From NCBI GenBank assembly GCA_947625185.1, contig CANQNJ010000014.1, positions 1 through 36,478 on the forward strand: a DNA stretch of 36,478 bases, written 5' to 3'. The stretch comes from an uncultured Clostridia bacterium (lineage in GTDB: Bacteria > Bacillota > Clostridia > Christensenellales > CAG-314). The translations under genes and the position numbers were made by a program. Position 1 is the first letter of the stretch; every line of letters starts with the position of its first letter. This document shows, in pieces, positions 23,553 through 32,461 of the stretch. The notes under the pieces are model-generated. The model saw nothing but the letters and a program-made list of their open reading frames with translations, did no database searches and had not been told where the DNA came from.

Positions 23553-24161
23553 ATGAAATCAAATACGGATATGCTCGCATATGAACGCGAGCAACAGAAA
23601 TCTGGCGCGCGGTATATCGCCGGTATAGACGAGGCGGGGCGAGGTCCCTTGGCGGGTCCCGTTGTCGTGGCGGGAGTAATTATGCCGCTTGACGACGTTA
23701 TCGACGGAGTAGACGACAGCAAGAAACTGTCGGAAAAAAAACGCGAGCAACTTTATGAAATAATTTTGTCAAAGGCAATCAACGTCCGGGTCGCCGTGAT
23801 AGACAACGAGATTATTGACAAGATCAATATACTGAACGCGACAAAACAAGGTATGTTGCAATGTATCGACGGTCTTGCCGAGGCGGACGCGGTCTTGATA
23901 GACGCGGTAAAGTTGGACGCCAAGGTGCCGACTGTTTCCATAGTTCACGGCGACGCGCTCAGTTACAGCATTGCGGCGGCGAGTATTGTCGCCAAGGTCA
24001 CTCGGGACAGAATAATGTCGGAGTTGAGCGCACAGTATCCTCAATATAACTTTGCCAAGCATAAGGGCTACGGTACAAGCGAACATATAAAGCTGTTGCG
24101 ACAGTACGGTCCCTGTCCGATCCATCGCAGGACGTTTATCCGACATTTCGTTGAATTATGA
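23553..24161 (+). CDS. rnhB: ribonuclease HII
   Basis: Cuts RNA in RNA-DNA hybrids, including single ribonucleotides in DNA. The 202-residue protein has GIDEAGRGPLAG (24-35) with the catalytic Asp-Glu pair (26, 27), the third acidic residue at Asp117 in VLIDAVK and AASIVAKVTRDR (142-153). The Shine-Dalgarno sequence is weak (GGA ten bases upstream). yraN overlaps its stop by four bases. Confidence 0.95.
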   Translation: MKSNTDMLAYEREQQKSGARYIAGIDEAGRGPLAGPVVVAGVIMPLDDVIDGVDDSKKLSEKKREQLYEIILSKAINVRVAVIDNEIIDKINILNATKQGMLQCIDGLAEADAVLIDAVKLDAKVPTVSIVHGDALSYSIAAASIVAKVTRDRIMSELSAQYPQYNFAKHKGYGTSEHIKLLRQYGPCPIHRRTFIRHFVEL

Positions 24162-24502
24162 ATACGAGAGTCGTGGGGCGTCGCGGAGAAGACATTGCCG
24201 CGGAATATCTTTCCAAACATAAATACAAGATCATCGACAGAAACTTTTCCTGTCGTTTCGGCGAGATAGACATCGTCGCTCTGGACGGCAAGACGATCGT
24301 TTTTGCAGAGGTAAAAGCGCGCAAGAACGACAAGTTCGGCAAACCGTGCGAAGCGGTAAATCCTTATAAACAGCAAACAATAGTGCAATGCGCCTCTTAT
24401 TGGCTGTATGTCAACAAGCGGACCGGCTGCGCCGTTCGTTTCGATGTGGTGGAGGTCCTTGACGGACAGGTAAATCATATAATCGACGCTTTCAGACCAT
24501 AA
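24158..24502 (+). CDS. yraN: YraN/UPF0102 nuclease-fold protein
   Basis: A 114-residue protein with a PD-(D/E)xK-like core: GRRGEDIAAEYL (7-18), RFGEIDIVALDG (32-43) and FAEVKAR (49-55) carry the expected Glu, Asp and Glu-x-Lys. It is commonly next to rnhB. Biological role not settled; a DNA-repair or recombination nuclease is a reasonable guess. Confidence 0.92.
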   Translation: MNTRVVGRRGEDIAAEYLSKHKYKIIDRNFSCRFGEIDIVALDGKTIVFAEVKARKNDKFGKPCEAVNPYKQQTIVQCASYWLYVNKRTGCAVRFDVVEVLDGQVNHIIDAFRP

Positions 24503-24664
24503 TTTGCCACATCACTATACCAAAATTGCTCATATTACATAATACTATTTGTGACATAGTATTATTAAATTGCCTTTCAAGACGGTTTTTCTGAAAAAAT
24601 CAGCCTTTTAAGTGGTGATAACAGGCATATACATTGCGGTTACATTGAAATCCGAGCATAATTT

Positions 24665-24704
24665 TGACAAATCGGAAAGATTTTGCTTTTTAATGACAAA
24701 TCGG
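24665..24704 (+). repeat. two direct copies of TGACAAATCGG upstream of the rplS promoter
   Basis: Identical 11-base words, 29 bases apart, ending ten bases before the -35 box. Placement suits a pair of activator or regulator sites; no known regulator matched. Confidence 0.45.
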
Positions 24705-24714
24705 TCTTAAACGC

Positions 24715-24743
24715 TTGCTAAAATTATTGCGTTATGTTAATAT
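24715..24743 (+). promoter_or_regulatory. rplS promoter
   Basis: TTGCTA (24715-24720), 17-base spacer ending in TGT (extended -10), TAATAT (24738-24743). Confidence 0.6.
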
Positions 24744-24748
24744 ATACA

Positions 24749-24827
24749 AGTGACTTCGGGCGGTCCTCTGACTTTTGGAAGTGTATGAACGCTTAGTTAA
24801 CAAAAATATATTTGGAGGAAAAGTCAA
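24749..24827 (+). promoter_or_regulatory. candidate structured leader of rplS
   Basis: About 78 bases of 5' leader. ACTTC (24753-24757) can pair with GAAGT (24778-24782) around a conserved-looking GGGCGGTCCTCTGAC loop; GGAGGAAAAG then precedes the ATG. Ribosomal-protein leaders that bind L19 are known upstream of rplS in Firmicutes, but I cannot confirm a match to that family. Confidence 0.35.
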
Positions 24828-25166
24828 ATGGACATCATTAAGCAAATCGAGTCGGAATCTTTGAGAGACGTAACCGACTTCAAGGTCGGGGATACCGTCC
24901 GCGTAAACTTCAAGGTTATCGAAGGTAACAAGGAAAGAATCCAGGCATATGAAGGTACTGTTATCGCTCGTAAGCACGGCGGACTTCGCGAGACCTTTAC
25001 CGTCAGACGTGTTTCCAGCGGTATCGGCGTGGAAAGAACTTTCCCCGTTCACAGCCCCAAGATCGAGAGTATCGTAGTCGTTCGTCAGGGCGATGTGAAG
25101 CGTGCCAAGTTGTACTATCTGCGTGAGCGTACGGGCAAGGCAGCAAAAGTTAAATCTTCGAGATAA
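24828..25166 (+). CDS. rplS: large ribosomal subunit protein bL19
   Basis: A 112-residue L19 at the subunit interface. Family stretches [27 protein letters not shown] and [20 protein letters not shown] (here [17 protein letters not shown]) are all present. GGAGGAAAAG lies before the ATG. It is monocistronic here, with its own promoter and terminator, instead of following trmD. Confidence 0.98.
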   Translation: MDIIKQIESESLRDVTDFKVGDTVRVNFKVIEGNKERIQAYEGTVIARKHGGLRETFTVRRVSSGIGVERTFPVHSPKIESIVVVRQGDVKRAKLYYLRERTGKAAKVKSSR

Positions 25167-25180
25167 CTCCAAACAAATCG

Positions 25181-25204
25181 GCGACCTGTTTCGGTCGCTT
25201 TTTT
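25181..25204 (+). terminator. rplS terminator
   Basis: GCGACC (25181-25186) with GGTCGC (25193-25198), six-base loop, then six T; flanking AAACAA and TTGTTT can extend the pairing. Confidence 0.85.
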
Positions 25205-25714
25205 GTTTACTCGAATAAATGGTTTCGTTCAAGTGTCTATGTGCGATACACAATCCCGGCACCGATATTGTTACGCATTATTGTATTTTGCCTTTGCGTT
25301 CGCCGCATATATGAAAGTCCCCTCATATCGGCAATATCAAAGCGGCGCTGCCCGTCCTGTCGGCACATATGATCGTCTTAAACTAAGCGGAGAGTTCGCT
25401 TATTCTACGAGGCGGTTTCCGTATGTTATTTTCGACGCGGTTTTCTTTGCGAAGTTATTGAATTTGGGACGCAAGCCCGCCATTGTATTGCTCATATGTA
25501 CATATCCGATTCTTACGGCAAACTGTTTTGCATTATATTTTCTCTTTATTCGATTGAAAATCAACAAACCCGATATCGAAGGATAGCATTTGCGCAGGGC
25601 GATAAGCCGCAATGTAACACGCCGCCGCAGCTCGGCGTAACTTGTAACATTTTGTTTTTTTATTGCTTTAATTGAATTTTATAGAATAATTTATAGAATA
25701 TTTACTATAAATTC
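25205..25714. other. gene-free gap between rplS and comM
   Basis: An open frame from about 25239 to 25586 has no ribosome site and no recognisable protein, so I do not call it. A 6-bp GC-rich hairpin, ACGCCG (25619-25624) / CGGCGT (25633-25638), lies between two TGTAACA words and ahead of a T-rich stretch. Otherwise nothing recognised. Confidence 0.5.
25679..25710 (+). promoter_or_regulatory. candidate operator/UP element for comM-dprA
   Basis: TTATAGAATA occurs twice at a 12-base period (25679-25688, 25691-25700), and TTATAG (25691-25696) with CTATAA (25705-25710) forms an inverted repeat. It ends four bases before the -35 box. Confidence 0.4.
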
Positions 25715-25743
25715 TTGCTTATTTTTCCTTTCGTCGCTATACT
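25715..25743 (+). promoter_or_regulatory. comM promoter
   Basis: TTGCTT (25715-25720), 17-base spacer, TATACT (25738-25743). It overlaps the start of the longest open frame, showing the true start is further downstream at 25778. Confidence 0.6.
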
Positions 25744-25777
25744 TATACATAGATTTGTTTTTACAACGGAGAAATCT

Positions 25778-27301
25778 ATGTTGGCTTTGATAAAGAGTTT
25801 TGGGCTGAAAGGATTGGAAGGCTTTCCCGTGCAGGCGGAGATCGATATGCACGCGGGTATCCCGTCATACGACATAGTCGGACTTGCGGATACCGCCGTC
25901 AAGGAATCCAAAGAAAGGGTACGTTCCGCTATGAAGAACAGCGGTTATCAATATCCCGTATCGGCAGTCGTCATCAATCTTGCGCCCGCCGACGTCAAGA
26001 AAGAGGGCAGTTTGTACGATTTACCCATAGCAGTCGGAATGCTTGCCGCAAGCAAGCAGATCCCGTACGACACGCTCAAACGTCCCGTAATATTGGGCGA
26101 ATTGTCTCTTAACGGCGAAGTGCGCAAGGTCAACGGTTTGCTGCCGATGCTTATCACTGCGGTGCAGCAGGGCGAAAAGACATTTGTAATCCCCAAAGAA
26201 AATTCGGGCGAAGCCGCGTTCATAGAGGGCGCGACGATTTATACGGTTGAGACGCTGCGTCAGGCGGTGGAGTTTCTGACGTGTCAGACGGAGTTGCAGC
26301 CGTTGGCTATCCGCAGTTGGAAGAACGATTTGGAAACAAATCACAGCGATCATGACTTCAAATATATCAAGGGACAATATGCCGCCAAACGCGCTATGGA
26401 AATAGCCGTTGCCGGCGGGCACAATATCATTATGATAGGTCCGCCCGGCGCAGGTAAAACTATGCTTGCGCGCGCCGTTCCGTCGATTATGCCCAATCTT
26501 ACATTCGAAGAAGCGTTGGAAGTGGCAAAGATCCACAGCGTATCCGGACAATTGGACGGGTTTATTTACGAAAGACCTTTCCGCACGCCGCATCATTCCT
26601 CAACAATGGTGGCGCTGACGGGCGGAGGCAACAAGGCTCGTCCGGGAGAGATAAGTCTTGCGCACAACGGAGTGCTTTTTCTTGACGAATTGCCCGAATA
26701 TAACCGTCAGACGCTTGAAACGCTTCGGCAACCGTTGGAGGACGGGGTGATAACGGTGGCGCGTAACGCCATATCCGTAACCTATCCGGCGGACTTTATG
26801 CTGATAGCAAGTATGAATCCCTGTCCGTGCGGCAATTACGGCAGCGCAACGGCGGAATGTAAGTGTTCTGCCTCGCAGATACACAGATATCTCAATAAGC
26901 TGTCGGGACCGCTGTTGGATAGGATCGATATACATATAGAAGTGGACAACGTCACTTACGATGAGTTGCAGGAGGACAACCTCGCCGAGCCGTCGTCGGC
27001 GGTCCGCGAGAGGGTCAACAAGGCTCGGGATATACAGTTGGCGCGACTTTCTCCCTACGGACGGCGTTGCAACGCGCAAATGACCTCCGCCGATATAAAA
27101 AAATACTGCAAGTTGGATAAACAAAGTACCGATTTGTTGGAAGCATCCTTCAAAAAGCTCAATCTTACGGCTCGCGCGTACAACAGGATACTCAAAGTGG
27201 CGCGTACTATTGCCGATTTGGACGGCTCGGAGAATATCACCGTCAAACACATTGCGGAATCGCTGCAATACCGACAGTTGGACAGAAAATACAGAGTATA
27301 A
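25778..27301 (+). CDS. comM: ComM/YifB-family Mg-chelatase-like AAA+ ATPase
   Basis: A 507-residue protein: N-terminal ChlI/Lon-like domain (about 1-165), AAA+ module with Walker A GPPGAGKTM (about 219-227) and Walker B VLFLDELPE (about 299-307), a CPCG-x-C-x-C cluster, arginine-finger region GPLLDRIDIH, and a C-terminal Mg_chelatase_C domain. Proteobacterial ComM is a hexameric branch-migration helicase that helps integrate DNA in transformation; in Firmicutes the role is less clear. ATG at 25778 with ACGGAG is preferred over 25715, which lies in the promoter. dprA begins on the next base. Confidence 0.92.
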   Translation: MLALIKSFGLKGLEGFPVQAEIDMHAGIPSYDIVGLADTAVKESKERVRSAMKNSGYQYPVSAVVINLAPADVKKEGSLYDLPIAVGMLAASKQIPYDTLKRPVILGELSLNGEVRKVNGLLPMLITAVQQGEKTFVIPKENSGEAAFIEGATIYTVETLRQAVEFLTCQTELQPLAIRSWKNDLETNHSDHDFKYIKGQYAAKRAMEIAVAGGHNIIMIGPPGAGKTMLARAVPSIMPNLTFEEALEVAKIHSVSGQLDGFIYERPFRTPHHSSTMVALTGGGNKARPGEISLAHNGVLFLDELPEYNRQTLETLRQPLEDGVITVARNAISVTYPADFMLIASMNPCPCGNYGSATAECKCSASQIHRYLNKLSGPLLDRIDIHIEVDNVTYDELQEDNLAEPSSAVRERVNKARDIQLARLSPYGRRCNAQMTSADIKKYCKLDKQSTDLLEASFKKLNLTARAYNRILKVARTIADLDGSENITVKHIAESLQYRQLDRKYRV

Positions 27302-28387
27302 ATGTACACATTAGAAGAAAAAATTTGTATCTTATTCGGAGAAAAGGGCGTAACGTCCTCCAAGTTCTTCCAAATATGGGACAGTTTCGACGGCGCCGAG
27401 GACCTGCTCTCCAATTTCGGCAGAAACGGAGAGGCAGAGAAACTGCTCGGAAATATTTATCCCGCAATTGCCGCGGGATTGAAAAAAGCCGAGTACGACA
27501 GTCTGGCGGAAAAACTGTCCGCGCAAAACGTAATTGCCGTAACCTGGTTCTCGCCCGATTATCCCGAAACTTTGCGCGATATAGAGGACAAGCCTTACGC
27601 GTTGTTTTGTCAGGGCGACGTCGGTTTGCTCGCTTCGGATTGCCTTGCGGTGATAGGCACTCGCAAGGCGTCCTATTACGGCAGACGGGTAACCAAGGAC
27701 TTTACGGCTATTCTTTGCGATTATTTCACCATTGTGAGCGGTCTCGCTTACGGGGTGGATACCATCGCTCACGAGACTACGCTCGAAGAACACGGCAAGA
27801 CCATCGCCGTATTGGGCGGCGGTTTGCTCAACATTTATCCCGCGGCCAACAGCGGCTTGGCAGAACGGATAGTGCAAAACGGCGGTTTGCTTGTCTCCGA
27901 ATACGGATTGAACGCGACGCCGTTGGCTTATCACTTTCCCTATCGCAATCGCATCGTTTCGGGACTGAGCAGGGGCGTGTTGGTATGTCAGGCGCCGTTG
28001 AAGAGCGGGACCAATTCTACCGTGGATCTGGCGCTCGAACAGGGTAAGGATATATTCGTCGTCCCCGGCGAGATTTACGACGCGGGGTACAAGGGCAGCA
28101 ACCATCTTATCAAGAGTATTCAGAGCGCGTGCGTTACGAGTCCTCGTGACATAATAGACTTTTACGGATACGATCGCGCAGAGTCGGTAAGCCAAGGATA
28201 CCAGATGAGTATCGAAGAGCAAGCCGTTGTCAACGCTTTATCCGAAGGGCAACTTACTTTTGACGAATTGGTGATGCGCACGGGGATATCTCCCGCCGAA
28301 TTGAATTTTTTGTTGGCAAATTTGGAATTAAGGAGTATAATTGCTAAGTTGGCAGGCAATACCTACCGACTTTATGGAGGAATTTAA
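27302..28387 (+). CDS. dprA: DNA-processing protein DprA (Smf)
   Basis: Loads RecA onto incoming single-stranded DNA during natural transformation. The 361-residue protein has the Rossmann-like DprA core: VIGTRKASYYG, IVSGLAYGVDTIAHE (about 146-160), GGGLLNIYP, FPYRNRIVSGLS and APLKSGT..TVDLALEQG, flanked by an N-terminal helical region and a C-terminal winged helix (about 300-361). Starts directly after the comM stop and shares one base with topA. Confidence 0.95.
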   Translation: MYTLEEKICILFGEKGVTSSKFFQIWDSFDGAEDLLSNFGRNGEAEKLLGNIYPAIAAGLKKAEYDSLAEKLSAQNVIAVTWFSPDYPETLRDIEDKPYALFCQGDVGLLASDCLAVIGTRKASYYGRRVTKDFTAILCDYFTIVSGLAYGVDTIAHETTLEEHGKTIAVLGGGLLNIYPAANSGLAERIVQNGGLLVSEYGLNATPLAYHFPYRNRIVSGLSRGVLVCQAPLKSGTNSTVDLALEQGKDIFVVPGEIYDAGYKGSNHLIKSIQSACVTSPRDIIDFYGYDRAESVSQGYQMSIEEQAVVNALSEGQLTFDELVMRTGISPAELNFLLANLELRSIIAKLAGNTYRLYGGI

Positions 28388-30609
28388 TGAAACTTGTCAT
28401 TGTTGAATCACCTGCAAAGGCTAAAACAATAGGAAAATATCTCGGACCGGATTACAAAGTAGACGCGTCCCGCGGGCATATATGGGATCTGCCCGACAAA
28501 GAGATGGGGATAGATTTTCAGCATAATTACAAACCCTCTCTCGAAGCGCGTAAGCCGGAACAACGAGAAACCATCGACCGCCTCAAAAGAGAAGTGGCGC
28601 AAGCCGAGAAAGTATATCTCGCAACCGACCCCGACCGCGAAGGCGAAGCAATATCGTATCACTTGCAATGCGCATTGAATCTCGATCCCAATGAGAAAAA
28701 TCGCATTATGTTCAATGAGATATCCAAGAAAGCGGTCAACAATGCCATCGCCAATCCCGATTACATCAACAAGGGGTTGGTCGCGGCACAACAGGCGCGT
28801 CGCGTGCTGGACAGATTGGTGGGTTACACGCTGTCTCCCGTTTTGTGCAAGAAGATAACCAATAAACTCTCCGCGGGAAGAGTGCAGTCCGCCGCGCTCC
28901 GTATCATCGTAGACAGGGAAAAAGAAATAAATAAATTTAAGCCGGAAGAATTCTGGCATGTTTCGGCGTTGTTGGAAAAGCCCAAGAATAAGCCGCAGTT
29001 CAAGGCTGTGCTTACCGAAATGGGCGGTAAAAAGTTAAAATTGAAAAATAAAGAACAATGCGACGCCGCGATGGAAATTCTCGGGGGCAACGATTACGTC
29101 GTTTCTTCCGTCAAGAGATCGGTAACACAATCCCGTCCGCAACCACCTTTCACGACAAGCACAATGCAGCAGGACGCCGTAAATAAGCTGCGTATGTCCA
29201 GCAATGTGGTTATGTCGGTGGCGCAGCAACTGTACGAAGGCTTCGATATAGCGGGGATGGGACATGTTGCGCTTGTAACTTATATTCGTACCGACTCCGT
29301 CCGCGTATCCACCGAAGCAATGTACGCGGCGCGCGATCGCATACAGACTGTATACGGTGATAAGTATGTCCCTGAAAAACCCAATTTTTACGCCACGAAA
29401 AAACAAGCCCAGGACGCGCACGAGGCAATTCGTCCCATCAACCTCGAACTTACTCCCGAATCGATAAAGGACAAAGTTCAACGTAATCAATATTTGCTTT
29501 ATAAACTTATTTACGAACGCTTTTTGGCAAGTCAGGCAGCGCCCGCGACATACAACAGCGTGTCGGTAGGCGTATCTTGCGGAGCATGCGGATTGACCGC
29601 AACGGGCAGAACGCCCATATTCGACGGATATCTCGCCATCTACGGAGAATCCAAAACCAAGGAGAAGGACGACGAAGAAGAAAACGCCGCCCTGCCGGAG
29701 CTGATGGTCGGGGACAAATTGAGGCTTGTAAAGTTGAATCCCGAACAACGCTTTACCAAACCGCCGGCGCGTTATACCGAGGCAAGTATAATCAAGGCTA
29801 TGGAGGAAAAGGGAATAGGCAGACCGAGTACCTATGCGACGATTATGCAGACGCTTTACAAGCGCGAATATGTAGTCAAAGAGGGAAAAGCGCTTATGCC
29901 GAGCAATCTCGGCATACAAGTTACAGAGTATCTCGAAAAATATTTCAGCGAAGTGGTAGACGTTCAATTTACCGCCGAAATGGAAGATCGTCTCGACGCT
30001 ATCGAGGACAACGGCGAGCCTTGGTATAAAGTGGTGGACAGCTTCTACAAACCGATGCAGAAAGAAGTGGAAACGGCTATGCGCTCTCACAAAGTTGCCG
30101 TTCAGGACGAAGTGTCCGACGTTATGTGCGATAAATGCGGTGCGCCGATGGTTATTCGCACAGGCAAATACGGCAAATATCTTGCTTGCAGCAACTATCC
30201 CGCTTGCTCCAATATCAAGAGTCTGAAAGAGAAAGCACCCGTCAAGGAAACGGATATCGTTTGCGAGATCTGCGGCGGCAAGATGTTGGAGAGACAGGGC
30301 AAATACGGCAAATATCTTGCTTGCAGCAACTATCCCAATTGTCGTAATACCAAGCCGATCACCGAGACGGTAGCAAAGTGCCCTAAATGCGGCAAAGACG
30401 TTACAAAACGCGTGTCCAAGCGCGGTATAACCTTCTACGGCTGCACGGGTTATCCCAATTGCGACTTTGTCTCGTGGGATATTCCTACGGGTACGCTTTG
30501 CCCTGATTGTGGCGCACATTTGGTATACAAGACGCTTCGCGGCAAGAAATTCATTCGTTGTTCCAACAAGGAATGCGGTTACGACGGCGGTGAGGTAAGT
30601 GAGAGCTAA
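28387..30609 (+). CDS. topA: DNA topoisomerase I
   Basis: Type IA topoisomerase that relaxes negative supercoils. The 740-residue protein begins with a TOPRIM domain (VESPAKAKTIGKYL with Glu9; ATDPDREGEA, about 77-86) and has the catalytic tyrosine in VTYIRTDS (Tyr299). The C-terminus from about residue 580 carries four tetracysteine zinc ribbons. The first two ribbons share a 39-base identical DNA stretch (30163-30201 and 30298-30336). Starts in the TAATG of the dprA stop and overlaps trmFO by 11 bases. Confidence 0.97.
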   Translation: MKLVIVESPAKAKTIGKYLGPDYKVDASRGHIWDLPDKEMGIDFQHNYKPSLEARKPEQRETIDRLKREVAQAEKVYLATDPDREGEAISYHLQCALNLDPNEKNRIMFNEISKKAVNNAIANPDYINKGLVAAQQARRVLDRLVGYTLSPVLCKKITNKLSAGRVQSAALRIIVDREKEINKFKPEEFWHVSALLEKPKNKPQFKAVLTEMGGKKLKLKNKEQCDAAMEILGGNDYVVSSVKRSVTQSRPQPPFTTSTMQQDAVNKLRMSSNVVMSVAQQLYEGFDIAGMGHVALVTYIRTDSVRVSTEAMYAARDRIQTVYGDKYVPEKPNFYATKKQAQDAHEAIRPINLELTPESIKDKVQRNQYLLYKLIYERFLASQAAPATYNSVSVGVSCGACGLTATGRTPIFDGYLAIYGESKTKEKDDEEENAALPELMVGDKLRLVKLNPEQRFTKPPARYTEASIIKAMEEKGIGRPSTYATIMQTLYKREYVVKEGKALMPSNLGIQVTEYLEKYFSEVVDVQFTAEMEDRLDAIEDNGEPWYKVVDSFYKPMQKEVETAMRSHKVAVQDEVSDVMCDKCGAPMVIRTGKYGKYLACSNYPACSNIKSLKEKAPVKETDIVCEICGGKMLERQGKYGKYLACSNYPNCRNTKPITETVAKCPKCGKDVTKRVSKRGITFYGCTGYPNCDFVSWDIPTGTLCPDCGAHLVYKTLRGKKFIRCSNKECGYDGGEVSES
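30163..30336 (+). repeat. 39-bp identical direct repeat within topA zinc ribbons
   Basis: The stretch encoding GKYGKYLACSNYP is base-for-base identical at 30163-30201 and 30298-30336, 135 bases (45 codons) apart and in frame. It points to recent duplication or gene conversion of one zinc ribbon. Confidence 0.9.
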
Positions 30610-31897
30610 GGTCATCGGCGGCGGTTTCGCAGGGTGCGAGGCATGTTATCAGCTTTTGAAAAGAGGCGTTGATGTTACTTTGGTGGAGATGAAACCGCTA
30701 AAATTCTCTCCCGCGCATCGTCTCGATACCCTTTGCGAAGTTGTTTGTTCCAACTCTTTCAAAAGCGACGATCCCTACACGTCGAGCGGTCTGCTCAAAG
30801 CGGAAATGCGATTGCTTGACAGTCTGATAGTTCGGGTCGCCGAGGAAACAGCCGTCCCCGCCGGAAACGCTTTGGCTGTCGACAGATATGCTTTTTCTCA
30901 AAAAGTCACGGATGTCCTCAACGGCTTTGACAATTTTCGTCGAATAAACGCGGTAGCAACGGATCTCGACGCAGAAGATTTCGATTTCGTGATTGTCGCC
31001 ACGGGTCCGCTCACGGATGACGGACTTATCCCTGCATTTCGCGAGATATTCGGAGAAAAGTTTCTGTATTTTTTCGACGCGGTAGCGCCGATAGTGACGG
31101 CAGACAGCATAGATTACGACAGCGCGTTTGCGGCAAGTCGGTACGGCAAGGGCGATGCGGATTATGTAAACTGTCCTATGAACAGGCAGGAATACATGGA
31201 CTTTTACCGCAACCTGATCGCCGCGGAAACGGCGGAATTGAAGGATTTCGAAAACAACGTGTTTGAGGGCTGTATGCCCATAGAGGTTATGGCTAAACGC
31301 GGAGAAGATACAATGCGTTTCGGTCCGCTGAAACCCGTAGGGCTGCGCGACGAAAGAAAGAACGAAAAGCCGTACGCCGTATTGCAGTTGAGAAAGGAAA
31401 ATGCGGAAGGTACAAGATATAATCTTGTCGGTTTTCAGACCAATCTCAAATACGGCGAGCAGAAGCGTGTTTTTTCGATGATCCCCGCCTTGCATAATGC
31501 CGAATTTGTTCGTTACGGCGTTATGCACCGCAATACATATATAGATGCGCCTAAATTCTTGAATGAAAACTTTCAACTCAGAACGAATCCCAAACTGTTC
31601 TTTGCGGGGCAGTTGACAGGGGTGGAAGGATATATGGAATCCGCCGTAAGCGGACTTGTCGCGGCGGTGCAGGCATTCAGGATATTCAGCGGTATGCAAC
31701 CTCTCGAATTCGGCGACGATACTTTGACGGGCGCGCTGTGCAGACACGTTTCCACGGATTACGGCGATTACGACCCTATGAACAGCAGTTTCGGTATTCT
31801 TGCGCCGTTGCGGGAAAAGATCCGAGACAAGTCCGAGCGAAAAATCGCATATGCCGAAAGGGCAATCGAATCAATAAAAAAAACAGTAAATCAATAA
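30599..31897 (+). CDS. trmFO: methylenetetrahydrofolate-tRNA (uracil-5-)-methyltransferase TrmFO
   Basis: FAD- and folate-dependent enzyme forming 5-methyluridine at position 54 of tRNA, the Gram-positive alternative to TrmA. The 432-residue protein starts with the dinucleotide-binding [11 protein letters not shown] (5-15) and has [18 protein letters not shown] and the C-terminal [15 protein letters not shown] typical of the family. GTG start with GAGG three bases away, overlapping topA. Confidence 0.95.
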   Translation: MRAKVIGGGFAGCEACYQLLKRGVDVTLVEMKPLKFSPAHRLDTLCEVVCSNSFKSDDPYTSSGLLKAEMRLLDSLIVRVAEETAVPAGNALAVDRYAFSQKVTDVLNGFDNFRRINAVATDLDAEDFDFVIVATGPLTDDGLIPAFREIFGEKFLYFFDAVAPIVTADSIDYDSAFAASRYGKGDADYVNCPMNRQEYMDFYRNLIAAETAELKDFENNVFEGCMPIEVMAKRGEDTMRFGPLKPVGLRDERKNEKPYAVLQLRKENAEGTRYNLVGFQTNLKYGEQKRVFSMIPALHNAEFVRYGVMHRNTYIDAPKFLNENFQLRTNPKLFFAGQLTGVEGYMESAVSGLVAAVQAFRIFSGMQPLEFGDDTLTGALCRHVSTDYGDYDPMNSSFGILAPLREKIRDKSERKIAYAERAIESIKKTVNQ

Positions 31898-31908
31898 GGA
31901 GAAACATT

Positions 31909-32460
31909 ATGTCAGAAGTTTTTGCCGATACAATAAAGGGAACAACTATTTGTGCGGTCAAACGCGACGGTAAAATAGCCGTTGCCGGCGACGGACAGGT
32001 AACGCAGGGACAAAACGTGATTATGAAAGGCAATGCCGTCAAGGTACGCCGTATTTACGACGGCAAGATAGTAACGGGATTTGCCGGTTCGGTAGCAGAC
32101 GCGTTTACGTTGTCCGAGAAATTCGAAGAAATGCTTCAAAAGTTCAGCGGCAATCTGTTGCGTTCGGCAGTTGAGGTGGCTCAGTTGTGGCGCAGAGACA
32201 ACGTTATGCGCAAACTCGAAGCGATGATGATAGTCGCCGATAAGGAAAACATTTATCTTCTTTCCGGGTCGGGCGACGTGATCGAACCTGATGACGGAGT
32301 ATGCGCGATAGGCAGCGGCGGCAATTACGCGCTTGCGGCGGCAAAGGCACTTGTGCGCAATACCGATCTTTCCGCAAAAGAGATCGCGCAGAAAGCGTTG
32401 GAGATCGCAAGCGAGATATGCGTATTTACCAACGGTCACATCACCGTAGAGGAGGCGTAA
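31909..32460 (+). CDS. hslV: ATP-dependent protease proteolytic subunit HslV (ClpQ/CodW-like)
   Basis: Threonine- or serine-type peptidase of the HslUV complex, 183 residues. The proteasome-like core begins at [21 protein letters not shown], with [30 protein letters not shown] and [15 protein letters not shown]. Eleven residues precede the expected catalytic Thr12, more than in E. coli HslV (one) or Bacillus ClpQ (about five), so an N-terminal propeptide is likely. ATG at 31909 has AAGGAGAAA; the longer open frame starts inside trmFO. Neither xerC before it nor codY after hslU is present. Confidence 0.95.
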   Translation: MSEVFADTIKGTTICAVKRDGKIAVAGDGQVTQGQNVIMKGNAVKVRRIYDGKIVTGFAGSVADAFTLSEKFEEMLQKFSGNLLRSAVEVAQLWRRDNVMRKLEAMMIVADKENIYLLSGSGDVIEPDDGVCAIGSGGNYALAAAKALVRNTDLSAKEIAQKALEIASEICVFTNGHITVEEA

Positions 32461-32461
32461 T

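Larger units (their letters stand above)
24503..24827. other. regulatory gap before rplS
   Basis: No gene. It holds a 9-bp AT-rich inverted repeat (ATAATACTA 24539-24547 / TAGTATTAT 24557-24565), two direct copies of TGACAAATCGG (24665-24675 and 24694-24704), the rplS promoter (24715-24743) and a leader. Confidence 0.6.

Noticed and set aside
25239..25586. Open frame between rplS and comM with hydrophobic patches
   Set aside because: No Shine-Dalgarno sequence or promoter and no recognisable protein; a decayed gene cannot be excluded but is unsupported.
29035..30615. 526-codon open frame on the - strand inside topA
   Set aside because: Antisense shadow of a certain gene; no family resemblance.
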